From NCBI RefSeq assembly GCF_014697545.1, contig NZ_JACJSA010000002.1, positions 496,001 to 560,000 of the forward strand: a DNA stretch of 64,000 bases, read 5' to 3'. The stretch is from Oscillatoria sp. FACHB-1407 (GTDB taxonomy: Bacteria > Cyanobacteriota > Cyanobacteriia > Elainellales > Elainellaceae). Position numbers and translations under genes: made by a program. Positions 8,730 through 19,358 of the stretch are shown here, in pieces; the first letter of the stretch is position 1, and each line of letters starts with the position of its first letter. The notes beneath the pieces were generated by a model, which did no database searches, was not told the origin of the DNA, and was given only the letters and a program-made list of their open reading frames with translations.

Positions 8730-8892
8730 CCTGATCATCGTTGCCAAATTCTCTCAGCCTCACCAAAATCACCTACCCGGATGACTTCACAGAATGAAGC
8801 ACAATCACAGATTGTTGTCGTACTCTTAGGGAATAACTCCTCCATTTTCTTGCGCAGATAGTGTTTTCACCCTGGAGAATCGATTGCAAATC

Positions 8893-8920
8893 TAGGAAAA
8901 ATGTTCATAGTGAACGTTTA
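8893..8920. promoter_or_regulatory. Inverted repeat in the cphB-cphA gap
   Basis: GTTCATAGTGAAC near 8903-8915 is a 5-bp inverted repeat with a 3-bp spacer, about 95 bp upstream of the cphA start. It could be a regulator half-site pair or a chance palindrome. No NtcA consensus (GTA, eight bases, TAC) was found in this gap by eye. Confidence 0.25.
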
Positions 8921-9007
8921 TCGACTCCCTAAAGCGTGAGACTAGTTGGTTGGTGTCATTTGCTGCTAATGCTGCTCTACCGCCGCACGATCCCTTGATA
9001 TATTGCT

Positions 9008-11752
9008 ATGAAAATCCTCAAGACCCAAACGCTGCGAGGTCCTAACTACTGGAGCATCCGCCATCATAAGGTTGTCGTGATGCGTCTAGATTTGGAAGAC
9101 CTGGCAGAGCGTCCGTCAAATCAGATTCCCGGTTTTTATGAAGGTCTAGTCGAAGTATTACCCAGCTTAGTAGAGCACTATTGTTCACCGGGTTGTCGGG
9201 GTGGTTTCCTCAGCCGAGTGCAAGAGGGAACAATGATGGGGCACATTGCTGAGCATGTCGCTTTAGAGTTGCAGACACTAGCCGGAATGACCGTTGGGTT
9301 TGGGCGCACCCGTGAAACCTCCACTCCGGGTGTTTACCAGGTAGTGATTGAATACCAGGATGAACAGGCTGGACGCTATGCGGCTAGAGCTGCCGTTCGG
9401 TTATGTCAGAGCATTGTTGACACGGGTCACTATCCCCTTAATGAACTGGAACAAGACCTCAAAGACCTGCGTGAATTTGCAGTTGATGCAGCCCTTGGAC
9501 CCAGCACCGAAAATATCATCAAAGCAGCAGAGCTACGGGGAATTCCGTGGATGCCGTTAAGCACCCGTGCTTTGATTCAACTGGGGCATGGAGCGTATCA
9601 AAAACGGATTCAAGCCAGCTTGACCAGCTCCACAGGTATTTTAGGAGTTGAGCTGGCCAGCGACAAAGAGGGAACCAAACGTCTGTTGCGCGACGCAGGG
9701 GTTCCGGTTCCCAGAGGCACTGTTATTTACTATTTGGATGAGCTAGAGCAAGCCATTGACGATGTTGGGGGTTTCCCCATTGTGATCAAGCCACTAGATG
9801 GTAACCATGGACGGGGAATTACCATCAACATCACCTCGTGGGATCTGGCGGAAGAAGCCTACGACGCCGCGAAGGCAGAGTCACGCACCAAAGCCGTTAT
9901 CGTAGAACGGTATTACACCGGGCAGGATCATCGCATTTTAGTCGTCAATGGCAAAGTCGTTGCTGTAGCAGAGCGCGTACCCGCCCATGTGATTGGCGAT
10001 GGCAAATCCACGATTTCTCAGTTGATTGACGAAACCAACCAAGATCCCCGTCGTGGTGAAGGTCACGATAATGTGCTGACCCAGATCGAACTCGATCGCA
10101 CCAGTTTCCAGTTGTTGGAGCGACAGAGCTACACCCTCGATACCGTGTTACCGATTGGGCAGATTTGCTATCTCAAGGCAACAGCTAACCTGAGTACCGG
10201 GGGCATCGCCGTCGATCGCACCGATGACATTCACCCAGAAAATATCTGGATTGCGGAACGAGTCGCCAAGATCATCGGACTCGACATTGCTGGGTTGGAT
10301 GTGGTCACCTCCGATATTTCTCGCCCATTACGAGAAACCGATGGTGTGATCGTCGAGGTCAATGCGGCTCCGGGCTTACGGATGCACTTTTGCCCCAGTG
10401 AGGGTATCCCGCGCAATGTGGGAGAGGCGATCGTGGATATGCTGTTTCCGCCCGGTGCGCCAACCCGTGTACCCATCGTTGCGATCACGGGTACCAATGG
10501 CAAAACGACAACCACTCGTCTGATTGCCCACATCTTCCGACAAACCCGTCAAGTGGTTGGCTACACCACGACCGATGGCATCTATATTGGCGATTATCTG
10601 GTGGAACGGGGCGATACAACTGGACCTCAAAGTGCTCAGGTGATTCTGCAAGACCCCACCGTTGAAGTGGCTGTGCTAGAGACGGCACGAGGGGGCATTT
10701 TGCGATCGGGCTTAGGGTTTACCCAATGCGATGTTGGGGTCGTCTTGAATGTTGCCGCTGATCATTTAGGCATTGGGGACATTGACACTGTTGAAGAGCT
10801 AGCCCACCTCAAGAGTGTTGTAGTAGAGTCGGCTCGTCCCAATGGATACGCCATTCTGAATGCGGATGATCCCCTGGTGGTGGCAATGGCAAAGCGAGTC
10901 AAGGCTCAGATCGCCTACTTCTCAATGAACCCTGACAATGAGGTTGTCCGAACCCACGCTCACCAGGGCGGATTGGCAGCAGTCTATGAGAACGGCTACC
11001 TGTCGATTTTGAAAGGGGATTGGACCCTGCGGATCGAACAAGCCGTGAATCTGCCCCTCACGATGGGTGGACGGGCTCCCTTTATGATCGCCAATGCGCT
11101 AGCAGCCAGTCTGGCAGCGTTTGCTCAGGGCATTCGCATCGAAGATATTCGCACTGCCCTCAACACCTTCCAGGCATCGGTGAATCAAACCCCTGGTCGC
11201 ATGAATCTGTTCAATTTGGGCAACTATCACGCACTGGTGGATTATGCCCACAATCCCCACAGTTACGAAGCGTTAGGCGCGTTCATTCGCAACTGGCAGG
11301 GTGAACACATTGGAGTCGTTGGAGGACCGGGCGATCGCCGTGATGAAGATTTCATTACGCTTGGTCGGCTCTCAGCGGCAATTTTCGATCGCATCGTGGT
11401 TAAAGAAGACAACGATACCCGTGGACGAACTCGTGGTGAAGCCGCAGAATTAATTGTCCGGGGCATTCAGCAGATTCAACCCAATTTGCGGTATGAAGTG
11501 ATTCTGGATGAGACAACGGCAGTCAACACAGCGTTAGATAGTGCCCCTCAAGGTAGTCTGGTTGTGATCTTGCCGGAGTCTGTCGATCGCGCCATTAGCC
11601 TGATCAATGCTCGCCGCCCCATTGCCGAAGCTGTAACGACTCCATCTGTCTCTGCTCCCCTCAATGGGACAGAGGAGGCAGTAGAACCGTTGCAAAATGG
11701 CTTTCAGACAATCGAGGTGGAGTCTGAGGAGTACGTTCAGTCCGGTGGTTAA
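9008..11752 (+). CDS. cphA: Cyanophycin synthetase CphA
   Basis: This 914-residue enzyme elongates cyanophycin by adding aspartate and arginine in ATP-dependent steps. It shows the N-terminal domain (about 1-160), an ATP-grasp domain (about 215-480, with FPIVIKPLDGNHGRG at 256-270 and VEVNAAPG near 449-456) and a Mur-ligase-like domain with the P-loop GTNGKT at 495-500. The Mur part retains the TRGGILRSGLG and DYAHNPHSY blocks. Length is slightly above the usual ~870-900 because of a variable acidic C-terminal tail of about 40 residues. Separate active sites add Asp (ATP-grasp) and Arg (Mur part) in characterised homologues. It lies downstream of cphB on the same strand. Confidence 0.98.
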   Translation: MKILKTQTLRGPNYWSIRHHKVVVMRLDLEDLAERPSNQIPGFYEGLVEVLPSLVEHYCSPGCRGGFLSRVQEGTMMGHIAEHVALELQTLAGMTVGFGRTRETSTPGVYQVVIEYQDEQAGRYAARAAVRLCQSIVDTGHYPLNELEQDLKDLREFAVDAALGPSTENIIKAAELRGIPWMPLSTRALIQLGHGAYQKRIQASLTSSTGILGVELASDKEGTKRLLRDAGVPVPRGTVIYYLDELEQAIDDVGGFPIVIKPLDGNHGRGITINITSWDLAEEAYDAAKAESRTKAVIVERYYTGQDHRILVVNGKVVAVAERVPAHVIGDGKSTISQLIDETNQDPRRGEGHDNVLTQIELDRTSFQLLERQSYTLDTVLPIGQICYLKATANLSTGGIAVDRTDDIHPENIWIAERVAKIIGLDIAGLDVVTSDISRPLRETDGVIVEVNAAPGLRMHFCPSEGIPRNVGEAIVDMLFPPGAPTRVPIVAITGTNGKTTTTRLIAHIFRQTRQVVGYTTTDGIYIGDYLVERGDTTGPQSAQVILQDPTVEVAVLETARGGILRSGLGFTQCDVGVVLNVAADHLGIGDIDTVEELAHLKSVVVESARPNGYAILNADDPLVVAMAKRVKAQIAYFSMNPDNEVVRTHAHQGGLAAVYENGYLSILKGDWTLRIEQAVNLPLTMGGRAPFMIANALAASLAAFAQGIRIEDIRTALNTFQASVNQTPGRMNLFNLGNYHALVDYAHNPHSYEALGAFIRNWQGEHIGVVGGPGDRRDEDFITLGRLSAAIFDRIVVKEDNDTRGRTRGEAAELIVRGIQQIQPNLRYEVILDETTAVNTALDSAPQGSLVVILPESVDRAISLINARRPIAEAVTTPSVSAPLNGTEEAVEPLQNGFQTIEVESEEYVQSGG

Positions 11753-11857
11753 GGTTCACAGGGAGGAAATCCGACACTGGATTACGGTTGCCACCCTCCT
11801 CAAACCTTAGTGCAGACAGTAGGATTAGGTTACAAGCGTATTGGTGATGCCGTCATT

Positions 11858-11865
11858 GAGAGGGA
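11858..11865 (+). promoter_or_regulatory. Ribosome-binding site for the DUF4870 gene
   Basis: GAGAGGGA lies eight bases before the ATG at 11874. It decides between that start and the upstream TTG/GTG/ATG cluster at 11841-11847, which has no purine-rich leader. Confidence 0.6.
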
Positions 11866-11873
11866 AAAATACG

Positions 11874-12218
11874 ATGGAAACCTTGTATGACTCTGATAAA
11901 CGCAAATTGCTGTCCTCAGCGTGTCATGGGTCAATTTTTATCAGTGCGTTGTTGCTCTCAGCCGGAATCCCGTTAGCGATTCTGTTTGTCTCAGATGATC
12001 CGGTTGTCAAAGAAAATGCCAAAGAATCTCTCAATTTCCACTTCAATGTGTGGCTCTACGGCATTATCTTTGGTTTACTGTGTTTCGTGTTGATTGGTTA
12101 TCCGCTATTGGGGATCTTGTTTATTGTCAACATGGTCATGCCAGTGCTGGCGATCATCAAGTGCTTAAACAATCCAGATGACGTGTTCCGTTATCCGTTC
12201 ATCTTCCGAATTCTATAA
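11874..12218 (+). CDS. DUF4870-family small membrane protein
   Basis: A 114-residue protein. A hydrophilic start (METLYDSDKRKLLSSACHGS) is followed by three hydrophobic segments at roughly 18-38, 52-80 and 84-100. The KENAKESLNFH loop between the first two is the hallmark of DUF4870 (Tic20-like fold) proteins. Function is unknown; these are small polytopic proteins found in many bacteria. ATG 11874 is preferred for its ribosome-binding site. It lies 120 bp after cphA and is followed by a strong terminator hairpin, so it could be the last gene of the cph transcription unit. Confidence 0.8.
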   Translation: METLYDSDKRKLLSSACHGSIFISALLLSAGIPLAILFVSDDPVVKENAKESLNFHFNVWLYGIIFGLLCFVLIGYPLLGILFIVNMVMPVLAIIKCLNNPDDVFRYPFIFRIL

Positions 12219-12231
12219 ACCATACAAAGCG

Positions 12232-12270
12232 AAATCCCCAGAGTCTGTGAGATTCTGGGGATTTTGTTTT
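12232..12270. terminator. Rho-independent terminator between convergent genes
   Basis: The perfect 11-bp stem AAATCCCCAGA (12232-12242) and TCTGGGGATTT (12254-12264) has an 11-base loop and is followed by TTGTTTT on the plus strand. It ends transcription of the DUF4870 gene and may also act for the convergent minus-strand gene. Confidence 0.85.
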
Positions 12271-12556
12271 ACTCAATAAATTGCAGAACCTGAACTTTGG
12301 GATGTTCTAGAGCCTGAAACCGAGTTGCAGTTTCCTCAATTTGGCGGAGTTGCCCCAATGCCAAACCACAGGGCATTCCATATTTGGCTAAGACGCGATC
12401 GCTAGCAATATTGAGGGCAGTGCGCGATCGCACAACAAAATCTTCTAGATCGTACTCACTTCCGGGGGTAAAGTACTCCTTAACAATCAATGAAGGCGAA
12501 TAACACGTCTCTTTGGAACCATCGGGCCACTGAACTTGAAAACGAATCTCAGGCAT
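12269..12556 (-). CDS. MSMEG_0570-family nitrogen starvation response protein
   Basis: This 95-residue protein closely fits the short family named after MSMEG_0570: start MPEIRFQVQWPDGS, then CYSPSLIVKEYF, the DLEDFVVRSRTALNIASDRV helix and a conserved YGMPCGLA segment. In mycobacteria the family was described as responding to nitrogen starvation; elsewhere it accompanies a nitrilase-centred cluster. Its biochemical role is unknown. Here none of the nitrilase-cluster partners is adjacent, but the cyanophycin genes lie just across the terminator, so a nitrogen-status connection is plausible. It may be co-transcribed with the YkvA gene 28 bp upstream. Confidence 0.82.
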   Translation of the reverse strand: MPEIRFQVQWPDGSKETCYSPSLIVKEYFTPGSEYDLEDFVVRSRTALNIASDRVLAKYGMPCGLALGQLRQIEETATRFQALEHPKVQVLQFIE

Positions 12557-12584
12557 GGCAACTTTTAACAGTGATAGAAGAAAA

Positions 12585-12986
12585 TTAATCGATCGAGATT
12601 ACCCGAATCGTATCACTGCTTTGAGGGCCACGGTTCTCGGCGGCTTCAGGCACATCTTCTCCAAACCAATCCTGCAACTTTTGTCTAGCTGACTGTTTTA
12701 CGTCTGGTGTGATGCACATAGCTACCGTCACTAATGCCGCTGCTACCGTGCCCAGGTCATCAGCATATCCAATAAAAGGTGTGAAATCTGGGATCGCGTC
12801 TGTCGGTAAGATGAAGTAGGCCAATGCAGAATAAATAACCGTTTTAGCCCAAAGTGGAGTTTCTGGTCGTTGAGCCGCATAATACAGCATCAAGACTTTC
12901 TCAACCACATCTCTGCCTGCTTGAGTTGCAAACCGCTTCAATTTTTCCCAAAACCCCTTCTCGGAATAATGTGATGAATCTGCCAT
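12585..12986 (-). CDS. YkvA (DUF1232) family protein
   Basis: This 133-residue protein carries the DUF1232 core at about residues 45-85: TPLWAKTVIYSALAYFILPTD followed by DAIPDFTPFIGYADD. That pattern of a hydrophobic helix, LPxDxIPD and GxxDD is diagnostic. Family members are small, probably membrane-associated and of unknown function. The N-terminal 40 residues are charged and helical. It probably forms a two-gene operon with the MSMEG_0570-type gene 28 bp downstream, ended by the shared terminator. Confidence 0.85.
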   Translation of the reverse strand: MADSSHYSEKGFWEKLKRFATQAGRDVVEKVLMLYYAAQRPETPLWAKTVIYSALAYFILPTDAIPDFTPFIGYADDLGTVAAALVTVAMCITPDVKQSARQKLQDWFGEDVPEAAENRGPQSSDTIRVISID

Positions 12987-13110
12987 CGCCTTAACCTTTA
13001 GCCACTATTTCTCAACTTTAGCGTGGAGATATTGACCTGTGTGGTAAGGGCGATGCAAACCCGTTTTATGGGAGGTAGTGCAGGCAATTCCCTCTTCAGG
13101 GCGATCGCTC

Positions 13111-14280
13111 CTAAGATTCATCCGAGTCTGAGGACTGCCGACGCTTCAGCCAGAAGCCTGCTCCCATGGTTCCCATGACTAACAAGCTAAGAATGGAAGA
13201 CGGCTCAGGCACCGAAACTGGATCTGGATCAGGTGATGGGCTGGGGGATGGGCTGGGAGATAAGGTGATCGTGGGTGATGGACTGGGAACTACGGTGCTC
13301 GTCGGTGAGGGTGATGGAGCCGGAGTTGTTGGCGAGGGTGATGGAGCAGGAGTTGTTGGCGAGGGCGATGGAGCCGGCGTTGTTGGCGAGGGTGATGGAG
13401 CAGGAGTTGTTGGTGAGGGCGATGGAGCAGGAGTTGTTGGTGATGGTGATGGAGCCGGCGTTGTTGGTGATGGCGATGGAGCAGGAGTTGTTGGTGAGGG
13501 CGATGGAGCAGGAGTTGTTGGTGAGGGCGATGGAGCAGGAGTTGTTGGTGAGGGTGATGGAGCCGGCGTTGTTGGTGAGGGCGATGGAGCAGGAGTTGTT
13601 GGTGAGGGTGATGGAGCCGGTGTTGTCGGTGAGGGTGTAGGCACTGGAACCTGATCCGCAAACAGGGCTACATTATCGAAATTCGTCTGAGCTCCTGCTG
13701 AAAACAAACGAATGCTCAACCGTTCGCCTAACCCCAACGGAGTTGCTGTAGAAGTAAAGGTCAGTGTTGAATCAAAGAATCTTCCAAACTGAAAGCTAGT
13801 TAAATTTAAACCGTTGCGTGAAACTAGCTCTGAAAGGGTGTCTTCCTCAAGGAGTTGGGTACCTGCAAAGAGCTGCACTTTAAAACTAGGCGGCACTCCC
13901 AAACCGAGATCACTCCGCCAACCTACATCAACATTTAAGGTGTAAGTGGTATTTGGTTCTAAGACATTCGTTAACTCTTGAACGAGGAATCCTGCGTTGA
14001 TGTAGGCTACATAATCATCTGGTGCAGGTGGTGGATTGAAATTACCAGAGGGTGGGCGATAGACCCCGGAGACAATGGGTCCAGCTGGTAGCTCTGCACT
14101 CTGTGTCCAACCTGTTACATCGGTCGTAAAACCCCCTGGTCCAAGGGAAACCCCTTCGTCAAAAGATGCATTTTGAACTGTCAGTTGTGCTGCCTGGGCT
14201 GGCTCACTCACAGCGAGAGCGACAACGGGCAAGGTACTTAAGACAAGGGCTTTGGGTAGGCTAGATGCGATCGCTCGCAT
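13111..14280 (-). CDS. PEP-CTERM surface protein with TTPAPSPSP repeats
   Basis: A 389-residue exported protein. I prefer ATG 14280, which gives a classic signal peptide (basic start, hydrophobic core, cleavage near SEPAQAA) and has an AAAGGA leader. An ATG at 14352 would add 24 non-signal-like residues. Residues ~30-205 form a beta-rich extracellular domain of the kind found in PEP-CTERM proteins (NPSFDE-like start, [11 protein letters not shown]). A Pro/Ser/Thr linker follows with twelve units of TTPAPSPSP. The end is VPEPSS, a hydrophobic helix and KRRQ, the PEP-CTERM sorting signal recognised by exosortase. In related systems such proteins are processed at the membrane and exported to the surface or matrix. 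The repeat number is likely to vary between strains. Confidence 0.85.
   Translation of the reverse strand: MRAIASSLPKALVLSTLPVVALAVSEPAQAAQLTVQNASFDEGVSLGPGGFTTDVTGWTQSAELPAGPIVSGVYRPPSGNFNPPPAPDDYVAYINAGFLVQELTNVLEPNTTYTLNVDVGWRSDLGLGVPPSFKVQLFAGTQLLEEDTLSELVSRNGLNLTSFQFGRFFDSTLTFTSTATPLGLGERLSIRLFSAGAQTNFDNVALFADQVPVPTPSPTTPAPSPSPTTPAPSPSPTTPAPSPSPTTPAPSPSPTTPAPSPSPTTPAPSPSPTTPAPSPSPTTPAPSPSPTTPAPSPSPTTPAPSPSPTTPAPSPSPTTPAPSPSPTSTVVPSPSPTITLSPSPSPSPSPDPDPVSVPEPSSILSLLVMGTMGAGFWLKRRQSSDSDES
13304..13627. repeat. Twelve tandem 27-bp repeats inside the PEP-CTERM gene
   Basis: Twelve in-frame 27-bp units encode the nonapeptide TTPAPSPSP on the minus strand. Base differences are almost all silent in that frame, for example GAGGGT versus GAGGGC and GCAGGA versus GCCGGC, apart from two units reading GGTGATGG. 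Plus-strand frames also stay open through the array and give artefactual Gly-rich or Leu-rich ORFs. Confidence 0.95.
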
Positions 14281-15411
14281 GATGTAAAAGTCCTTTTGTT
14301 GAAGAGTAAATGCAGGCATACGATTACCAACCCAGACGTAAATGAATGGCATGTAAAGAAGAGGCTAGTCGCGACCTAAAAAAAGTAGAGGTCACCACTA
14401 AAACCGTAAAGTCAACGTCATTAATAAAGAATGAGAAACGTAGGGGCAACGCCAGCAGTCAGGCAACTTACAGATACCAAAACCACTTCAAACTGGGGGT
14501 CAATACTAGAGGGGTGTCAGAGTAAAACCGTTTGGTCGGATCAACTTTGCTGAAAGCTAAAGTTAACTGAAAACGCCATCATCAAGTAACTTGCTAATCC
14601 AAACAAATAGCCTCCTCCAATCACCCTGAATAATCAGCTCGGTATAGAGCTTCGTACTTCTAGATAAGAGCAATCCTGGTTCAAAGCAACTACCTTCCTG
14701 GAGGAGTTACCCTTTACAGAAATGCATTACGCGCTCTAACAATAAGCACCAATTATGGCTCAATGTCAGCTTAATGTTACATTGTTTACAATAAGCGTCA
14801 TCTGGTTTGCCAGCATCTTTACGCGATCTTCAGAGGGATCATAAATTTAGGCTAGTTATGTAAAGATTGAGTGAACCTAGTCTGCAAATAATTGCCTAAC
14901 CACTGAGAGATGTACTTAAGCATCTCCGTAAAACGCGCTGTTACCTCTTCTACAATTTTTCGAGCGATCGCTATCTCTCTTGTGAGCCAAACTCACTTAT
15001 CCAAACTTTTTAGCAGGTGATGAACTGCAAACATCTTTAAAGGCAGGATTTAAGTAACATTGCGGTTCTATACAGTGTTCACAAATTGGTTATGAATAGG
15101 AGGGGTGAGACTTCGCTCTAACCAGAAAATTTACCTATGTACCCTTTTCATCTTCCAGTTGGGGTGGCTATCGTCATCCTCAGGAATCGGAATTCAATAA
15201 GTTTGATATTTGGCAGGGGCGGGTTTTGCCGTCAAATCCATTGCAAAGCTCAGATTGATCTACTAAACCTGCTCGTACAGTTCGCAGATTGATTAAATCC
15301 ACAATCCTAAGTAGTTTGTAAAAAGAAGCTCTACAGACAGAAATTTTTAATAGGCATGTCTCTGGCAATGTTTGAAATTGCAACAGAAGTAGTCCCAAAA
15401 CTTTAGAAAAA
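14281..15411. other. 1.1-kb intergenic region, no convincing gene
   Basis: AT-rich sequence between the PEP-CTERM gene start and the chlN terminator. A 72-codon minus frame at 15180-15398 has no ribosome-binding site or recognisable similarity and is not called. The region could hold the PEP-CTERM promoter and unseen small RNAs. No tRNA T-loop or strong repeat was found. Confidence 0.5.
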
Positions 15412-15444
15412 TAGTAAAAAAAATCCCTGTTATTAGCAGGGATT
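15412..15444 (-). terminator. Rho-independent terminator of the chlL-DUF5331-chlN unit
   Basis: Stem AATCCCTG (15422-15429) and CAGGGATT (15437-15444). Read on the minus strand, the hairpin is followed by a run of eight or more T residues (the A run at 15416-15423). It lies about 40 bp past the chlN stop. Confidence 0.85.
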
Positions 15445-15482
15445 CTTGTTTTGAGATGGAGATCATTAGCTTTTAAGCAAGT

Positions 15483-17347
<1,865 letters not shown>

Positions 17348-17417
17348 ACGAGGCTTGGGATTAAAGGTTTAAGGGAGATAGGCAACCGATGGATTGTCTG
17401 GTCGCTGCTCCTACCTC

Positions 17418-18284
17418 CTAAACCATCATCAGATCTAATTCCTCATCTTTTGCAGCAACTTTTGGTGTTTGTGGATTGAGATAGAAGTCAGACAGCAATG
17501 AGAACAAGTCGCGATCGGGCGCATCATTGGGAACAACGCCCTCAGGACGAGCCAGAATCTGATCCGCAATATTGAGGTAATAGTCGCAGACGTAGTTCAG
17601 TGAGGGATCGGACTCTGCCATCTCAAATAGAGTCTTACCCTTCACTCGTGAGACACGAATGTCTTCGATCAAAGGCAATACTTCCAAGACGGGCATGGGT
17701 ACGGCTTCGATGTATTTCTCGATCAGGTCGCGCTTTGAGGTGCGATTGCCGATCAACCCTGCCAAGCGCAAAGGATGGGTGCGGGCTTTCTCCCGAACGG
17801 AAGCCGCAATGCGATTTGCCGCGAATAAAGCGTCAAACCCGTTATCCGTGACGATCATGCAGTAGTCGGCATAGTTGAGGGGAGCCGCAAACCCACCGCA
17901 CACCACGTCACCCAATACGTCAAACAGGATTACGTCATATTCATCAAAGGCGTTGAGTTCCTTCAGCAGTTTGACGGTTTCACCCACCACATAACCGCCA
18001 CAACCTGCACCTGCCGGAGGGCCACCTGCCTCAACGCAGTCCACGCCACCATAGCCTTTGTAGATTACATCTTCGGGCCACACATCTTCGTAGTGATAGT
18101 CCTTAGATTGGAGGGTGTCGATGATCGTGGGAATCAAAAAGCCAGTCAGCGTAAAGGTGCTGTCGTGTTTGGGGTCACAACCGATTTGTAATACTTTTTT
18201 GCCACGTCGGGCTAAAGCAACGGAGATGTTGCAGCTTGTTGTGGATTTGCCGATTCCACCCTTGCCATACACTGCGAGTTTCAC
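17418..18284 (-). CDS. chlL: Light-independent protochlorophyllide reductase iron protein (ChlL)
   Basis: This 288-residue NifH-like ATPase dimer passes electrons to ChlN-ChlB. The P-loop GKGGIGKST is at residues 8-16, CDPKHDST at 36-43, and the [4Fe-4S] ligands are Cys95 (GAGCGG) and Cys129 (DVVCGG). Length and motifs are normal. The start is GTG 18284, supported by AGGAGA about eight bases upstream. The gene is first in the order chlL-DUF5331-chlN. The leader contains a conspicuous inverted repeat at 18323-18345 and a heptamer array further upstream. The iron-sulphur enzyme is oxygen-sensitive, so expression in cyanobacteria is commonly tied to low oxygen or darkness. Confidence 0.98.
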   Translation of the reverse strand: MKLAVYGKGGIGKSTTSCNISVALARRGKKVLQIGCDPKHDSTFTLTGFLIPTIIDTLQSKDYHYEDVWPEDVIYKGYGGVDCVEAGGPPAGAGCGGYVVGETVKLLKELNAFDEYDVILFDVLGDVVCGGFAAPLNYADYCMIVTDNGFDALFAANRIAASVREKARTHPLRLAGLIGNRTSKRDLIEKYIEAVPMPVLEVLPLIEDIRVSRVKGKTLFEMAESDPSLNYVCDYYLNIADQILARPEGVVPNDAPDRDLFSLLSDFYLNPQTPKVAAKDEELDLMMV

Positions 18285-18322
18285 GTTAGGGGTTCTCCTA
18301 TGGGGTGATTCTTAAAAATAGC

Positions 18323-18345
18323 TGGGTTGCAGAATTTGCAACCCA
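18323..18345. promoter_or_regulatory. 9-bp inverted repeat upstream of chlL
   Basis: TGGGTTGCA (18323-18331) and TGCAACCCA (18337-18345) form a perfect inverted repeat with a 5-bp spacer, centred about 50 bp before the chlL start. It could be an operator for a dimeric regulator or a hairpin in the 5' untranslated region. There is no T-tract, so it is not an ordinary terminator. Confidence 0.5.
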
Positions 18346-18892
18346 TAGCCTTAGCCTCATCAATCAGTGACTGCATTATTGACTGAAGTGACTGGGAAAA
18401 GAAAGGGACTTCATAAATAGATAAGGATGAAGGATGAAGGATGAAGGACTAAAAAGTAGATAAACCTTATTGACTCTCTTCAAAACTCTGCCAAAACAGA
18501 AATAAAGCTTATTTGAAATCTTGGGTTAGCTTTTAATAAAAAAGAGAACAAAAAGCAAAAACACATACTCCTTGAAAAATAATGATTTTGCCCAAGTTTT
18601 CCTACTTGTCTGGGCGATCGCCTTGCACCAAAGCCCTAACCTGTTAGGAAGCTAGCTGTGTAAGTGCCAGTTCTCCAACTAAACGAGGGAAAATTTCTCC
18701 AATATCGGGTTCTTAAGCCTAAAAGTGAACCCATTTCCCAAGGGAGAAGGGCATAAGTATCTTGGTGTCAGAGCAGGGAAAACTTTTTTATTAATAATGA
18801 TGAACTTTGTCCTTTGAGAAGCAATTCAGGGAATGGATTTAGATTGGATTGAAGGTTTCTCTAAAGCAAGCCATTATTTCAGGAGGCAAACT
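18346..18892. other. Divergent intergenic region chlL / secreted protein
   Basis: AT-rich, without a credible gene. It contains three GATGAAG heptamers at 18424-18446 and an A-rich stretch near 18530-18570. It should carry both divergent promoters; none could be assigned confidently. Confidence 0.5.
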
Positions 18893-19312
18893 GTGAAAGG
18901 TTTGACGATTACCACTTTGGCGATGACGAGTTTATTGCTGGGTATGACTGCGGTAGCAACCACGGCTCAACCTGTTGAGGACTGGACAACTCAAGCGATC
19001 GGCACCTATGAGAGTCGCATTTGGAATGGAGGTGAGATTATTCCCGCGACGACAGAATTTATTCAGGCAACTGATGGCTCATTGCGAGGTCGCTACACCA
19101 TGGTTGAACCGAGTGGCTCTGTTCCAGGTTTGCTATCTAACTGCCAGATGGCTGAAGTGCAGACCATTCGATGTGACTGGCAGGACAAATATGGAACAGG
19201 TGTTTTAGAAGCGAGCTTTACTGAAGATTTCTCCCGATTTAACGGCTACTGGGGAACAGACGATGAAGAGCCGTGGTTGCGGTGGAGTGGAACGCGATCG
19301 CGCAATCCCTAA
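18893..19312 (+). CDS. Small secreted protein of unknown function
   Basis: A 139-residue protein. The GTG start at 18893 is chosen because a perfect AGGAGG lies at 18881-18886, six bases upstream, and because it gives a clean signal peptide (MKGLTITTLAMTSLLLGMTAVATTAQP). An ATG at 18833 would place 20 polar residues before the signal. The mature ~110 residues are beta-rich with many Trp and Thr, two Cys (about 83 and 92), and a C-terminal pattern DFSRFNGYWGTDDEEPWLRWSGTR. That resembles small lipocalin-like or ligand-binding domains, but I do not recognise the family. It is probably periplasmic, and is followed by glcE on the same strand after 46 bp. Confidence 0.65.
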   Translation: MKGLTITTLAMTSLLLGMTAVATTAQPVEDWTTQAIGTYESRIWNGGEIIPATTEFIQATDGSLRGRYTMVEPSGSVPGLLSNCQMAEVQTIRCDWQDKYGTGVLEASFTEDFSRFNGYWGTDDEEPWLRWSGTRSRNP

Positions 19313-19358
19313 AGTGGGAGAATGAACGGTAGCGGTTAGTAAAGAGGTCATCAGGCGG

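Noticed and set aside
8049-8747. 232-codon minus-strand frame opposite cphB
   Set aside because: Antisense shadow of a highly conserved gene; no ribosome-binding site and no recognisable domain.
8730-9007. NtcA-binding site upstream of cphA
   Set aside because: No GTA-N8-TAC match was found by eye, so no site is claimed.
13166-13661. Long plus-strand and second minus-strand frames (Gly-rich, Leu-rich, His-rich) through the 27-bp repeats
   Set aside because: They exist only because a 27-bp repeat without stops keeps all three frames open. The PEP-CTERM frame has signal peptide, ribosome-binding site and sorting signal.
15180-15398. 72-codon minus frame before the chlN terminator
   Set aside because: No ribosome-binding site, atypical composition, and no recognised similarity.
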